A stretch of 64,000 nt of DNA from CAYVOV01 sp964453525 (lineage in GTDB: Bacteria; Chloroflexota; Dehalococcoidia; Dehalococcoidales; UBA2162), in assembly GCA_964453525.1 (NCBI GenBank), contig CAYVOV010000021.1, forward strand, positions 1-64,000, read 5' to 3'. How positions within the stretch are numbered: position 1 is the stretch's first letter; the number at the start of each line of letters is the position of its first letter. Position numbers and translations under genes: made by a program. The notes under the pieces are model-generated. The model worked only from the letters and a program-made list of their open reading frames with translations. It searched no databases and was not told the origin of the DNA. Below, piece after piece: positions 31,741 through 40,109 of this stretch.

Positions 31741-32748
31741 TTGAAGGCGGTAGTAGTTGAAAAATATGGAGAAGCCATACTCAAGGAAATACCTCTCAGA
31801 GAGGTGGGTCGTGAAGAGGTTAAGGTTAAAATTGCCTATTGCGGTATAGGTGGGGCGGACCCGTTTGCCATCACCGGTGAAATCCGCTTCCCGCTACCCT
31901 ACCATATAGGTTACCAGGCGTCCGGTATTATAGAAGAACTTGACGGGGAAGCAATTGCTCAGGGGCTTAAAGTCGGTGACAGGGTTGCCCTGGACCAGCA
32001 CCGCTATTGCGGGTCATGTTACAATTGCAGGCATGGTCGTGAGACATTTTGCCGCACTCCCGGCTACGGATATATCGACTCTCTGATGGCGGAGTACGCC
32101 GTTGTTCACCAGAGACAGGTTTTTAAGATACCGGATTCAATTTCGCTGGAAGAAGCGTCTCTTACCGAGGTTGTTGGCGCTTCAATGCCTGCAATCGAAC
32201 TGGCGCCGTTTAACCAGGGAGATACCGTAATGGTTATAGGTGGTGGTAGCTGCGGGCTTATTATAATGCAGCTTGCCAGATTAAAAGGTGCGACGAGGCT
32301 CACCATTGTTGAACCAGTCGAGGTAAAAAGGGAGCTGGCTTTAAAACTCGGAGCCGATTATGTTATCGACCCGAAAAGCCAGGATATTGTAGGTGAAGCT
32401 ATGAGAATAACGGAGGACCGTGGCTTCGATAGAGTGATAGAAGCTTCAGGTATGTCTGAAATGATATCGCCTTGTATAGACATGTTGGCGAGATGTGGCA
32501 GAATAGTCCTTTTTGGAATTTATCCTGATAATCCTGAGCTCACCGTAGAAACCCACAAACTCTGGTTCAAGGAAGCCGGGATACAGGGGGTTTTCGGCCA
32601 ATCTCACATGTTTCCCAGGGCTGTTAATATTTTACCCAAACTGGACCTTAAATCTATACTGGGGCCGGTCTATCCATTAGAGAAATTTCAGGAAGCCTTC
32701 GACGCCCACAATACGATGCAGTATGCTAAAGTACTGGTGAAATGCTGA
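31741..32748 (+). CDS. Medium-chain (zinc-type) alcohol dehydrogenase-like protein with altered catalytic zinc site
   Basis: A 335-residue MDR-fold protein. The structural zinc lobe is intact (CGSCYNCRHGRETFC; Cys91, 94, 97, 105), and the cofactor loop VMVIGGGSCGLIIMQLA is complete. At the active site Cys34 (CGIGGAD) is present, but the expected GHE motif reads GYQ (57-59), so the His/Glu pair of the catalytic zinc is missing. It may still bind NAD(P)H and act as a zinc-independent reductase or use other ligands. The start is TTG, supported by AAGGAGGG. It is the last ordinary gene before the RHS island. Confidence 0.85.
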   Translation: MKAVVVEKYGEAILKEIPLREVGREEVKVKIAYCGIGGADPFAITGEIRFPLPYHIGYQASGIIEELDGEAIAQGLKVGDRVALDQHRYCGSCYNCRHGRETFCRTPGYGYIDSLMAEYAVVHQRQVFKIPDSISLEEASLTEVVGASMPAIELAPFNQGDTVMVIGGGSCGLIIMQLARLKGATRLTIVEPVEVKRELALKLGADYVIDPKSQDIVGEAMRITEDRGFDRVIEASGMSEMISPCIDMLARCGRIVLFGIYPDNPELTVETHKLWFKEAGIQGVFGQSHMFPRAVNILPKLDLKSILGPVYPLEKFQEAFDAHNTMQYAKVLVKC

Positions 32749-32866
32749 TAATCTCTAAAATTAAACGTCTATAGCTTTTACTTCATAGAAAATGAGCGCA
32801 GGATTGAGTATATGTACGCTTGGCTGGATAGATATCCTGATTACTGGTGTGAACTAATAGCGAACT

Positions 32867-33757
32867 ATGTATTTGTGCAAATACTACCCATATGGATACT
32901 GCCGAAATAGTCAGGGGGATTTAGGCACGGATAAGCGTTTTACAGGGCAAAGGCTTGACTCCACTGGTCTGTACTACTACAATGCCCGTTACTATGATAC
33001 TGAAATAGGGAGGTTTATCAGCCCAGATACAATAATACCAAATCCCGCCAATCCCCAGTCGCTAAATCGTTATTCCTATTGCCTGAATAATCCTCTCAAG
33101 TATGTGGATCCTAGTGGATATACTGTGGTATTTAGCTCCGGAGAAGCAGGGGTTTCGGTGCAGCAACTGGATGATGATTTTATGTATTGGGATGCTTTCG
33201 CTTACATAGGTCAACAGGAGGCTGCGGAAATAGTAGAATTATATAATGCATACAGTTACTTTAGAACGATGAGTGACGAAACTGGTTTAGCCGCAGCGAC
33301 AATGGAATACGCAACTGATTATTACGTGAATATCGTTACTGATGAAAATGCTAAGAAATATGGAAATATCATAACAGAAGGAGATGATTATACTTTACTT
33401 ATACACCCTGAAGCCTTTACATATAATAGGCCTGATGATATCTGGACACCCGCCTCGGTGATATGGGACCTAGTTGGTGCAGAAATACTTCAAATTCATC
33501 CGGAAAATAATCTTGCTAATGCATATTTTCCAAATCCTGTTGAAGCAATTGCTAACATTACCGGATTTTCAGGAGCGTTAAAGGTATTGTCAGTTTTTGA
33601 CACTCTTTTTTATGGCAGATACGAAGAATTAATTAGCTTGCCAGGTGATATTCCAGGGATAGGATGGGTATATAAGGGTACGTATGAACTGATAGTTCAA
33701 CAAGATAAATATTTCGAACAATGTCTTGAACAGGGGTATTATCCTCGAAAGCAATAA
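32867..33757 (+). CDS. Detached RHS-repeat tip A with a novel C-terminal domain
   Basis: A 296-residue protein. Residues 4-85 are the RHS-associated core that ends full-length Rhs/YD proteins: YYPYG, TDKRFTGQRLDSTGLYYYNARYYD, GRFISPDTI, NRYSYCLNNPLKYVDPSGY. After this boundary comes about 210 residues of acidic sequence that I cannot assign, the position where polymorphic toxins carry their variable toxin. No YD-repeat shell precedes it and no ribosome site is clear. It is therefore either a silent cassette awaiting recombination with a full rhs gene or a truncated remnant. DNA is A+T-richer than the flanks. Confidence 0.7.
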   Translation: MYLCKYYPYGYCRNSQGDLGTDKRFTGQRLDSTGLYYYNARYYDTEIGRFISPDTIIPNPANPQSLNRYSYCLNNPLKYVDPSGYTVVFSSGEAGVSVQQLDDDFMYWDAFAYIGQQEAAEIVELYNAYSYFRTMSDETGLAAATMEYATDYYVNIVTDENAKKYGNIITEGDDYTLLIHPEAFTYNRPDDIWTPASVIWDLVGAEILQIHPENNLANAYFPNPVEAIANITGFSGALKVLSVFDTLFYGRYEELISLPGDIPGIGWVYKGTYELIVQQDKYFEQCLEQGYYPRKQ

Positions 33758-33824
33758 CAGGATTGGCATATAATTAATTCGATGTAGTACAGAAGATAAT
33801 AAAAAAAACACAAGGGAATATCAT

Positions 33825-34844
33825 ATGAATAGAATCGGTTCAATTAAAATCGTACCGCTTGTTCTTTCTCTATGTTTTTTATTCATTCTCGTGCCTAGCT
33901 GTAATGCGATAGGATTGAATAAAGATTCGGAAATCCCAAATATCCCGAATAATAATGAAATTCATGAAGAATTAATGGAATCGAATCCTGCATGGGAGTA
34001 CCACCACTTTCAAAACAATACTCTTCACGGCATCTGGGGATATTCTTCCGATAACATATTCGCCGTGGGAGCCAACGGTACCATCCTGAACTATAACGGC
34101 AGCGCATGGGAGAGTATGAACAGCAATACGACTGAATGGCTGTATGATATATGGGGAAGTTCTCCAGATAATATATTCGCCGTCGGCGATGCAGGCACCA
34201 TTTTGCATTACGATGGGACTTCCTGGAGCAAAATGGAAAGTGGAACGTATAAACAATTAACCAGTATATGGGGAAGTTCTCCAGATGATATTTTCGTCAC
34301 TCTTTTTAGCCGGGGCTCCATTTTACATTACGATGGTGAATCCTGGGACATAATGGAGATCCCTTCAAATTAGTACTTTGATGTCTGGGGTACATCATCC
34401 GAAAATGTATTCGCTGTTGGGAATTACTATTCTGTTCTTCACTGGGATGGGAGTGAGTGGAGTCTAATGGTAAAAGACGCGAATGACCCTTTTTTTACTT
34501 TCAGAGCCATATGGGGATGTGAACCCTATAGCATATTTGCTGCCGGCTATCCAGGTGAGTTTAGATATTTTAACGGCGAGAGATGGTACCGGATAGGCAA
34601 TACTGAGAATGATATCAGAGATATCTGGGGAACTTCTGCTTCCGACGTCTATTTCGTAGGAACTGAAGGTATGTTCATAGGAACCACAGGTATTATATTG
34701 CATTATGACGGCCATGATTGGAATTATCTTAAAAGTGGCATAATAGGAAATTTAAACGGGGTTTGGGGCAGTTCTCCTGATGATGTATTTATAGTCGGCG
34801 AAGATGGTATTATCCTGCATTATAAAGGTGAGAAAAGAAAGTAA
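33825..34844 (+). pseudogene. Seven-repeat beta-propeller lipoprotein interrupted by one in-frame amber codon
   Basis: Frame 33825-34844 has a lipoprotein signal (LVLSLCFLFILVPSC) and seven repeats of about 40 residues of the form DIWGSSPDNIFAVGDAGTILHYDG, matching a seven-bladed propeller. A single TAG at 34371-34373 splits it between repeats three and four without changing frame. Reading through restores YFDVWGTSSENVFAVG. Upstream of the stop 182 residues are encoded, downstream 157. Either a recent nonsense mutation, a sequencing error, or stop-codon readthrough explains this. A good ribosome site (AAGGGA) precedes the ATG. It sits between RHS tips A and B and would be surface-anchored. 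Confidence 0.75.
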
Positions 34845-34900
34845 AATTGACTTAACTGTGACAAGACAATCATTCCTACAAGTCCACCCGCTCCGGCTCA

Positions 34901-35554
34901 GTGCCCACGGATAAGAAGTTCACCGGGCAAAGATTGGATGGTACCGGCCTCTACTATTACAATGCCCGTTACTATGACCCATTGATAGGGAGGTTTATCA
35001 GCCCTGACACTATTATTCCTGACCCCTCAAATCCACAGAGCTTCAACAGGTATTCCTACTGCCTGAATAATCCACTGAAGTATATTGACCCTAACGGTCA
35101 TCAACAAGCTGAGGCAGCAGCCTTTGCTAGAGGATTAATGGGATTAGCCGGAGGATTAGCTTTGGTTCCTGGATGGGGCTGGATAGCAGCAGGTGGAGTG
35201 CTTCTAATCACCGGTGGTATAATTCTAGAACAAGAAACCGGGTGCTTTTCCAATGCATGGAATAATGCTACTTCATTCTTTTCAAAGACAAAGAGTGATG
35301 ATAGACGTTTCAAGTCAGTGAAAAAATTAGTAAACGTCATTTCAGAACATGAAACTAAGTTAGGTGGTAGTTCTCGGAACGATCCAAATCGTAATAAGTG
35401 GCACCAACATATTAAAAATGCAGTAGATAAAATAGTCAGGGAATTAAGAAAGATGGGACCTAGCGCAAGAAAAAGTGCTATAGAATTCCTGAGAGAGAAA
35501 GCTCCTAAAGTTGTAGAACAGTTTGCGAAGGAATATCCAAAGCTAACGCCTTAA
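34901..35554 (+). CDS. Detached RHS-repeat tip B with C-terminal toxin-like domain
   Basis: A 217-residue protein from GTG; homology to the RHS core extends a few codons further upstream in the same frame (STRSGSV). TDKKFTGQRLDGTGLYYYNARYYD and NRYSYCLNNPLKYIDPNG are the core. Then follows a glycine-rich hydrophobic hairpin (LMGLAGGLALVPGWGWIAAGG), as in membrane-crossing toxin segments, and a basic 90-residue C-terminal domain (ISEHETKLGGSSRNDPNRNKWHQHIKNA) that could be a nuclease-like toxin. The gene after it, on the same strand, is a small acidic protein suitable as immunity partner. No catalytic family is claimed. Confidence 0.72.
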   Translation: MPTDKKFTGQRLDGTGLYYYNARYYDPLIGRFISPDTIIPDPSNPQSFNRYSYCLNNPLKYIDPNGHQQAEAAAFARGLMGLAGGLALVPGWGWIAAGGVLLITGGIILEQETGCFSNAWNNATSFFSKTKSDDRRFKSVKKLVNVISEHETKLGGSSRNDPNRNKWHQHIKNAVDKIVRELRKMGPSARKSAIEFLREKAPKVVEQFAKEYPKLTP

Positions 35555-35616
35555 TAGTATTTTCATTTGGTATATGCTAGTATGACGCTACCCAAGTTTT
35601 TTCTAAGAGGTGGGAA

Positions 35617-35967
35617 ATGTCTGATGAAAGTGTTCCGAAAAATACAAAATGGTATGATTTAGAAGATAAAATCGAAAGAAATGTACGGTTAGCCCACGAT
35701 ATTGGTGATAAAGTGAAAGAATTAGGGATGAAGCGGGCTCCTATAGGTGCGATGGGAGCGAATTTATCGGACTTGTGTATTGATTTGGATGACTATGTAA
35801 AGCTTATTAACCAATTTCTCGAAGTAGACATCGATGACAAAGAGGCAATAAGAGATATTCTCGTTGGAATAGATGTCTGCTTGGATCATATCAGATGGCA
35901 ATGTACTGACGTAAAGAAACCCCTAGATAGGGTGATAGATTATTGCTATGAAGATAGCAAAGAATAG
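35617..35967 (+). CDS. Small acidic protein, candidate immunity protein for RHS tip B
   Basis: A 116-residue helical, acidic, cytoplasmic protein with no recognised family. It starts 62 bases after tip B ends and has a clear AGGTGGG ribosome site, unlike the tips themselves. Small acidic genes directly after a polymorphic toxin usually encode the matching immunity protein. The basic C-terminal domain of tip B makes an electrostatic pair plausible. Function is inferred from position only. Confidence 0.6.
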   Translation: MSDESVPKNTKWYDLEDKIERNVRLAHDIGDKVKELGMKRAPIGAMGANLSDLCIDLDDYVKLINQFLEVDIDDKEAIRDILVGIDVCLDHIRWQCTDVKKPLDRVIDYCYEDSKE

Positions 35968-36037
35968 GACTCTTTACAGTCCTATTCCACTATAGATGCA
36001 GATTAATAAACTATCTTATAAGCTTTTTAACCGCTAA

Positions 36038-36830
36038 AGTCTTGATGGTACCGGGCTCTACTACTATAATGCCAGATACTATGATCCTGAAATAGGGAGG
36101 TTTATCAGCCCGGATATTATAATTCCTGATCCCGTGAATCCACAGTCATTAAATAGATATTCATACTGCTTGAATAATCCGTTAAAATATATTGACCCTT
36201 CAGGGCTCATTGTGGAATTTGAGAATGAAGAGTATCTGATGAGTTTACCTGATGAAGTATGGTCGATGATAAGTGAAGGTTCGCCTCTGTACGATATGGT
36301 AGAGGAGTGGGTAGAGGACCGCTTAGAGTGGGAGGAACTGAGAGAGGAAGAACAGGAGTACACTCAGCATATGATAGATTCAGATATAACATTCAGTATC
36401 ATTGATATTGACCTTACTCAGAAAATGATAACATACAATGTTAATATGGGTGGAGAAGTAAAATTCGATGAATCGGTTCAATTGTGCCTCGCAAGAAAAG
36501 GAGATCCTGGATATGATATGTTGATGAACGCTTTAGGAAGTGCTGGAGGGGCTTCTCTTTATCCGGGAGCCATTTACATTCGCACTGATATAAAGCGGAC
36601 TACTGAGTCTTTCACCTGGTTAGTGGCGCATGAGTCATTTCATCGATGGGAACAAAGCAAGGGGGGGCTCTATTAACAGGTATTTCTGGTATTTTGGTTA
36701 TCTTATAGAGACATCTGCGGGAACACCGCATGATTATTGGCCAAGTGAGATAAGAGCAAATGACTACGCAGACTTTTTCTACGGCGGACGGTACTCTCGA
36801 ACTAACTTTAAACATATGAATATATGGTAG
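36038..36830 (+). pseudogene. Detached RHS-repeat tip C with HExxH metallopeptidase domain, frameshifted
   Basis: An open frame from 36038 (just after a stop) carries the RHS core LDGTGLYYYNARYYD, GRFISPDI and NRYSYCLNNPLKYIDPSG. It then has an acidic linker and a domain with VAHESFHRWEQ: His at 36629, Glu at 36632 and His at 36641 form an HExxH zinc site. The frame ends at 36676, but skipping one G of the seven-G run at 36661-36667 joins it to the frame ending at 36830, which supplies WPSEIRANDYADFF, the expected downstream Glu helix of gluzincin-like enzymes. So the intact product would be an RHS-delivered metallopeptidase. The indel may be natural phase variation or an assembly error. Confidence 0.7.
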
Positions 36831-36856
36831 TAAAGTTATGTTATAAGTGAAGACAT

Positions 36857-37456
36857 ATGAAATTATTAGGCAATATAGTTAAAATCTGGATATTCATACT
36901 TTTACTTACGATTTATTCAATTATCATGGTATCCTGTGAGCCTACTATAGATATAAGGATACACAATCTCACGGATAAGAAACTTGAGATATTTATTGAT
37001 GGTGAAGTTTCTTTAGGTACAGCTATTCCTGGCGGCATCGTAGTTTGGGAAATAGAAACAATTTACCCGTATTACGAAATCACGGCTAAAGATATGGATG
37101 GAAATGAAGTTTACGTTGTTGGGTGGGGAAGGGGTGACTTGAGCGGTAAAGAAACGTATGATGTATATTTACCCCCGAAAATAGATATCAGGATAAATAA
37201 CATGACGGATGGGTTACTGAAGATATTCATTGATGGTGAGTATTACTTAACTACAGTTAAACCCAGGAGCACAGTTGTATGGTATACAGACAGAATCGGT
37301 GGAGTATATGAAATCACGGCTAAAGATATGGATGGAAACACAGTCTATAATGTGACATGGACAATAGATGACTTAGACGGTAAAGAAACATATGATGTGT
37401 ATTTACCGCCGTCAGAAAATGGAGCAGGAGTAAGTGATAATCTCACTTTAAAATAG
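36857..37456 (+). CDS. Lipoprotein of two tandem beta-rich repeats
   Basis: A 199-residue protein with a lipoprotein signal (LLTIYSIIMVSC, Cys27) and two repeats of about 75 residues: IDIRIHNLTDKKLEIFIDGE...YEITAKDMDGNEVY and IDIRINNMTDGLLKIFIDGE...YEITAKDMDGNTVY. Each ends GKETYDVYLPP. It is likely a surface-anchored beta-sandwich protein, of unknown family. It directly follows the RHS-metallopeptidase tip, so it could be an extracellular immunity protein or inhibitor, but nothing beyond position supports this. Confidence 0.75.
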   Translation: MKLLGNIVKIWIFILLLTIYSIIMVSCEPTIDIRIHNLTDKKLEIFIDGEVSLGTAIPGGIVVWEIETIYPYYEITAKDMDGNEVYVVGWGRGDLSGKETYDVYLPPKIDIRINNMTDGLLKIFIDGEYYLTTVKPRSTVVWYTDRIGGVYEITAKDMDGNTVYNVTWTIDDLDGKETYDVYLPPSENGAGVSDNLTLK

Positions 37457-37527
37457 GGACTTTATAAGGTAGAAATCCTCCTTCATTCAAGCTAAAATAA
37501 GTGTAAACCACCCTCAGAAGACACCTT

Positions 37528-37773
37528 ATGATTAGGCCCAAGCCGCCACAAGAATCCTTCTACGGTAGCTATTTGTATGACAGGATTATCCTGATCGACC
37601 ACCTGCTAAGAAAGATAAACCAGGTGGTCGATTTTTCTTTTGTCCATGAACTGGTCAAAGACAGGTATACACCCGACTTCGGCAGACCGGCTGAAGATCC
37701 TGAATTCATGCTGCGGCTGTGCCTATTGCAGTATCTTTATGGAGACTCAGACAGAAAGGTCATCGTGATTTAG
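37528..37773 (+). pseudogene. IS1182-like transposase, N-terminal fragment
   Basis: An 81-residue open frame resembling the DUF772 N-terminal region of IS1182/IS5-type transposases: LYDRIILIDHLLRKINQVVDFSFV, GRPAEDPEFMLRLCLLQYLYG, SDRKVI. Full-length proteins are about 450 residues; the DDE catalytic core is entirely absent, so this is a dead remnant. It marks the right edge of the RHS island, immediately before the convergent MmgE/PrpD gene. Confidence 0.8.
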
Positions 37774-37802
37774 TTAAAAGAGCTTTTAGAGTATTGAATA
37801 TC

Positions 37803-39185
37803 TTATGTCCCAATCAGGGTAGTAATCTCTGAAACATCCCCGATGTTTTCGAGGTCCAGTATCATGTCTTTGATACGTGATGCTGTTTTTTCCTCATAAT
37901 GAGCAGTCTCGGCGCAGTCCATATATTTCGCCTCGAACTCCTCGGGAGTCTGAGGATTTTGGGGTTCACCCCGGGGATGTGTCACTTTGCATCTGTATAT
38001 ATTGCCATCACTCATTTTCAGGATAACCTCCTGGTAGCCAAATACCCCGTCCAGACGGTCTTGTTCCTCGGAAACAACCTTTACTTTTCTCATTAACCGC
38101 AGGGTATCAGGTTCTTTAACGCTATCGTCGGTGAAATCACTTATCTTCAATTTTCCGTTTATGAGTGTCCTGCACAGGCAGTATGTCAGGCTGAACCTTC
38201 CTTCCACGCCGGTCTGCGGTTCAGGACGTGAACTTTCTCTACTTAAAATCGAAGGAACATGAAACTCTATTTCTGCTATTTGTTGCCAATCAACCGAGTA
38301 TTTCTCCCTGAGCTGCAATGCCGCATCTGCACCGAAATGACTGATATGGGCGCACGGAAATGCTTTAAACATCAGCCCTGGCTTGATTATATTCCACGGA
38401 TTGCCCAGAGCTTTAAGATTCCTCTCCATTTCTTCCTGGCTGACAGGGTCTGCAGTGCCGGTGTACGCATTGTAAAAGCCGGAAGGAATCTCGATTATCC
38501 CATATCGCCCGGAGTATCCTTTCAGAGCCAGTAAACCAGCTTCGACACCGTTTCTGGCAGCATTGCCGGCATGCAGATGCCCGGCCATTGTGCCAAAATT
38601 TCGTATCAGGCCGCTGGCCAGAGACGCCGCGATGCCAAAAGCCATCACAGTCCGGTCTTCGTCCAGTTTCAAAACTTTTGAGACGGATGCCGTTGCTCCC
38701 ATAACTCCTAATACCCCCGTCCACTCCCAGCCCCTTTTACCGACATAGCTCTCCTTTGTCAGAAGCCCAATCTGGCCGTAAGCTTCAATTCCCAGACAAT
38801 ATGCCGCTATTAAATCTCTGCCCGATATATGAAACTTCTCGCCAACTGCCAGCGCCGCCGGCAGGATACCGGTAGTAGGATGTGCCAGTCCGGCGCCGGG
38901 AAAGTCCAGACAATCGTCATAATCAAGGACGTGTCCGGCGCTGCCGTTAGCCAGTGCAGCCAGGGCACAACTGGCATTGTATCTCTGTCCGATAACGGTA
39001 GCTTCAGGGGCCGATTGATTTTCCCTGACCAGTTCGCTTATTATCCTGCCGGATGGATTTTGACTACCGGCCATTGCCACTCCGATGAAATCCAGTACGG
39101 CAAATTTGGCTGCCGAGACTACCTCTTCGGGCAGGTCGCTGTAGTTTGTTTTGGCAATAAATTGAGATAATCCTTCGGTATACAT
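37803..39185 (-). CDS. MmgE/PrpD family protein
   Basis: A 460-residue protein of the MmgE/PrpD fold, which includes 2-methylcitrate dehydratase and cis-aconitate decarboxylase. Family hallmarks are NGSAGHVLDYDD, AHPTTGILPAALAVGE, the GWEWTGVLGVMGATASVSKVL region, and KPGLMFKAFPCAHISHFGADAAL in the second half. It would add or remove water or CO2 on a tricarboxylic-type acid. No methylcitrate synthase or prp operon is near, so the substrate is open. It is a monocistronic gene with a strong AGGAG-type site upstream. Confidence 0.9.
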   Translation of the reverse strand: MYTEGLSQFIAKTNYSDLPEEVVSAAKFAVLDFIGVAMAGSQNPSGRIISELVRENQSAPEATVIGQRYNASCALAALANGSAGHVLDYDDCLDFPGAGLAHPTTGILPAALAVGEKFHISGRDLIAAYCLGIEAYGQIGLLTKESYVGKRGWEWTGVLGVMGATASVSKVLKLDEDRTVMAFGIAASLASGLIRNFGTMAGHLHAGNAARNGVEAGLLALKGYSGRYGIIEIPSGFYNAYTGTADPVSQEEMERNLKALGNPWNIIKPGLMFKAFPCAHISHFGADAALQLREKYSVDWQQIAEIEFHVPSILSRESSRPEPQTGVEGRFSLTYCLCRTLINGKLKISDFTDDSVKEPDTLRLMRKVKVVSEEQDRLDGVFGYQEVILKMSDGNIYRCKVTHPRGEPQNPQTPEEFEAKYMDCAETAHYEEKTASRIKDMILDLENIGDVSEITTLIGT

Positions 39186-39218
39186 ATTATTCTCCTCGCT
39201 GTTTGTTTAGCTCATCAT

Positions 39219-39362
39219 TTAGAAATAGATATCGGTAAAGGCTTGTTTTATCTCTTCTTCCATGGATACGTTCATGTGCCGGAAACCAGCGATACCGTTC
39301 TCATTACGGATTTCCTCGGCTGTTTCCTCCTCTCCTGTCCTGGTTTCCACACAGTCTATCAT
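39219..39362 (-). CDS. Short open frame, possible remnant of a decayed gene
   Basis: A 47-codon frame from ATG 39362 encodes an acidic peptide (MIDCVETRTGEEE...QAFTDIYF). The frame is open for about 15 further codons upstream (EYLHAYCTDYKP) but without a start, and no ribosome site precedes the ATG. The composition looks coding, so it may be the end of a lost gene. It lies in the gap between MmgE/PrpD and the next plus-strand gene. Confidence 0.3.
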   Translation of the reverse strand: MIDCVETRTGEEETAEEIRNENGIAGFRHMNVSMEEEIKQAFTDIYF

Positions 39363-39376
39363 CGGTTTATAATCAG

Positions 39377-39424
39377 TACAATAAGCGTGTAGATATTCCT
39401 GACATCAATACTCCGCTTATTGTA
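39377..39424. promoter_or_regulatory. Perfect 11-bp inverted repeat upstream of the small alpha/beta-barrel gene
   Basis: TACAATAAGCG (39377-39387) and CGCTTATTGTA (39414-39424) are exact complements separated by 26 bases. The right arm touches TATTAT (39423-39428), a possible -10 box. The arms could be a split operator or form a long RNA hairpin. The ATG of the next gene is 40 bases downstream. Confidence 0.4.
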
Positions 39425-39463
39425 TTATGCCGGCGCTTTTTTGAAGACAGAGGAGGAACAATC

Positions 39464-39805
39464 ATGGCCAGATATTTATTATTTGCTTTTAGCGATTGCA
39501 GAGACCCGGCACGTGAAACGGAGTTTAACGATTGGTATGACAATATGCATATACCTGATATGCTGCAGGTTCCCGGGATGATAAAAGCCTCCCGCTGGGT
39601 AAATGCCAGCCCGTTGGAAGGGCAGCGAAGGAAATATCTGGCGCTTTACGAACTTGAAACAGATGACCCTCATGAGTTCGATTTAAAAGTGCAGGAACGG
39701 GGAAAGTGGACAATGGAAGCGGGACGGCTGAGCGACCTGCCGGAATTCGAACCGCCTGAATTTCCCCGCATTTACAGGCAGATTATGCCGGAGAAAAAAG
39801 CCTGA
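39464..39805 (+). CDS. Small dimeric alpha/beta-barrel (EthD/DUF4286-like) protein
   Basis: A 113-residue protein resembling ferredoxin-like dimeric barrels: ARETEFNDWYDNMHIPDMLQVPGM is the typical EFNxWYxxxHxPxxLxxPG signature and KYLALYELETDD the following strand. Such proteins bind small hydrophobic compounds and often accompany aromatic or lipid catabolism; a few are monooxygenases or isomerases. GAGGAGG lies seven bases before the ATG. It is a single gene with an upstream inverted repeat. Confidence 0.8.
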   Translation: MARYLLFAFSDCRDPARETEFNDWYDNMHIPDMLQVPGMIKASRWVNASPLEGQRRKYLALYELETDDPHEFDLKVQERGKWTMEAGRLSDLPEFEPPEFPRIYRQIMPEKKA

Positions 39806-39883
39806 CATTCGATAAGAACTGAATAATGGAGTTAATTGTATGTCCAGTCATGTACTGATATTTCTCCAGCCAATGTTGTTTCG

Positions 39884-39911
39884 GGGGGAGTTCGACTCTC
39901 ACTTGTTTTTA
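39884..39911 (+). terminator. Weak intrinsic terminator
   Basis: GGGAGT-TCG-ACTCTC forms a six-pair stem with one wobble, then CACTTGTTTTTATTTC. It is about 80 bases after the small barrel gene. The core resembles the stronger hairpin at 41586. The rest of the 304-base gap to 40110 holds nothing I can support. Confidence 0.4.
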
Positions 39912-40109
39912 TTTCATGTTTGACATATAATCTCCTTTACTACAGGAGTCGAATTCCGGTATTTCTGGTTCCACATGTGTTGTGGTTAATCGGGGTAAGT
40001 CAGCAGGTTGTTGACATTATTTACCAAGTGCAATTTGCTTACTACTATTGGGAAATAGATTGAGTGGAAAACATAGAATTGAGGTGTTGATGCGAATTAA
40101 AGGAGTTAC

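Noticed and set aside
39836..40063. A 75-codon hydrophobic open frame between the small barrel gene and the M20 peptidase
   Set aside because: It spans a terminator-like hairpin, lacks a ribosome site and has no family pattern.
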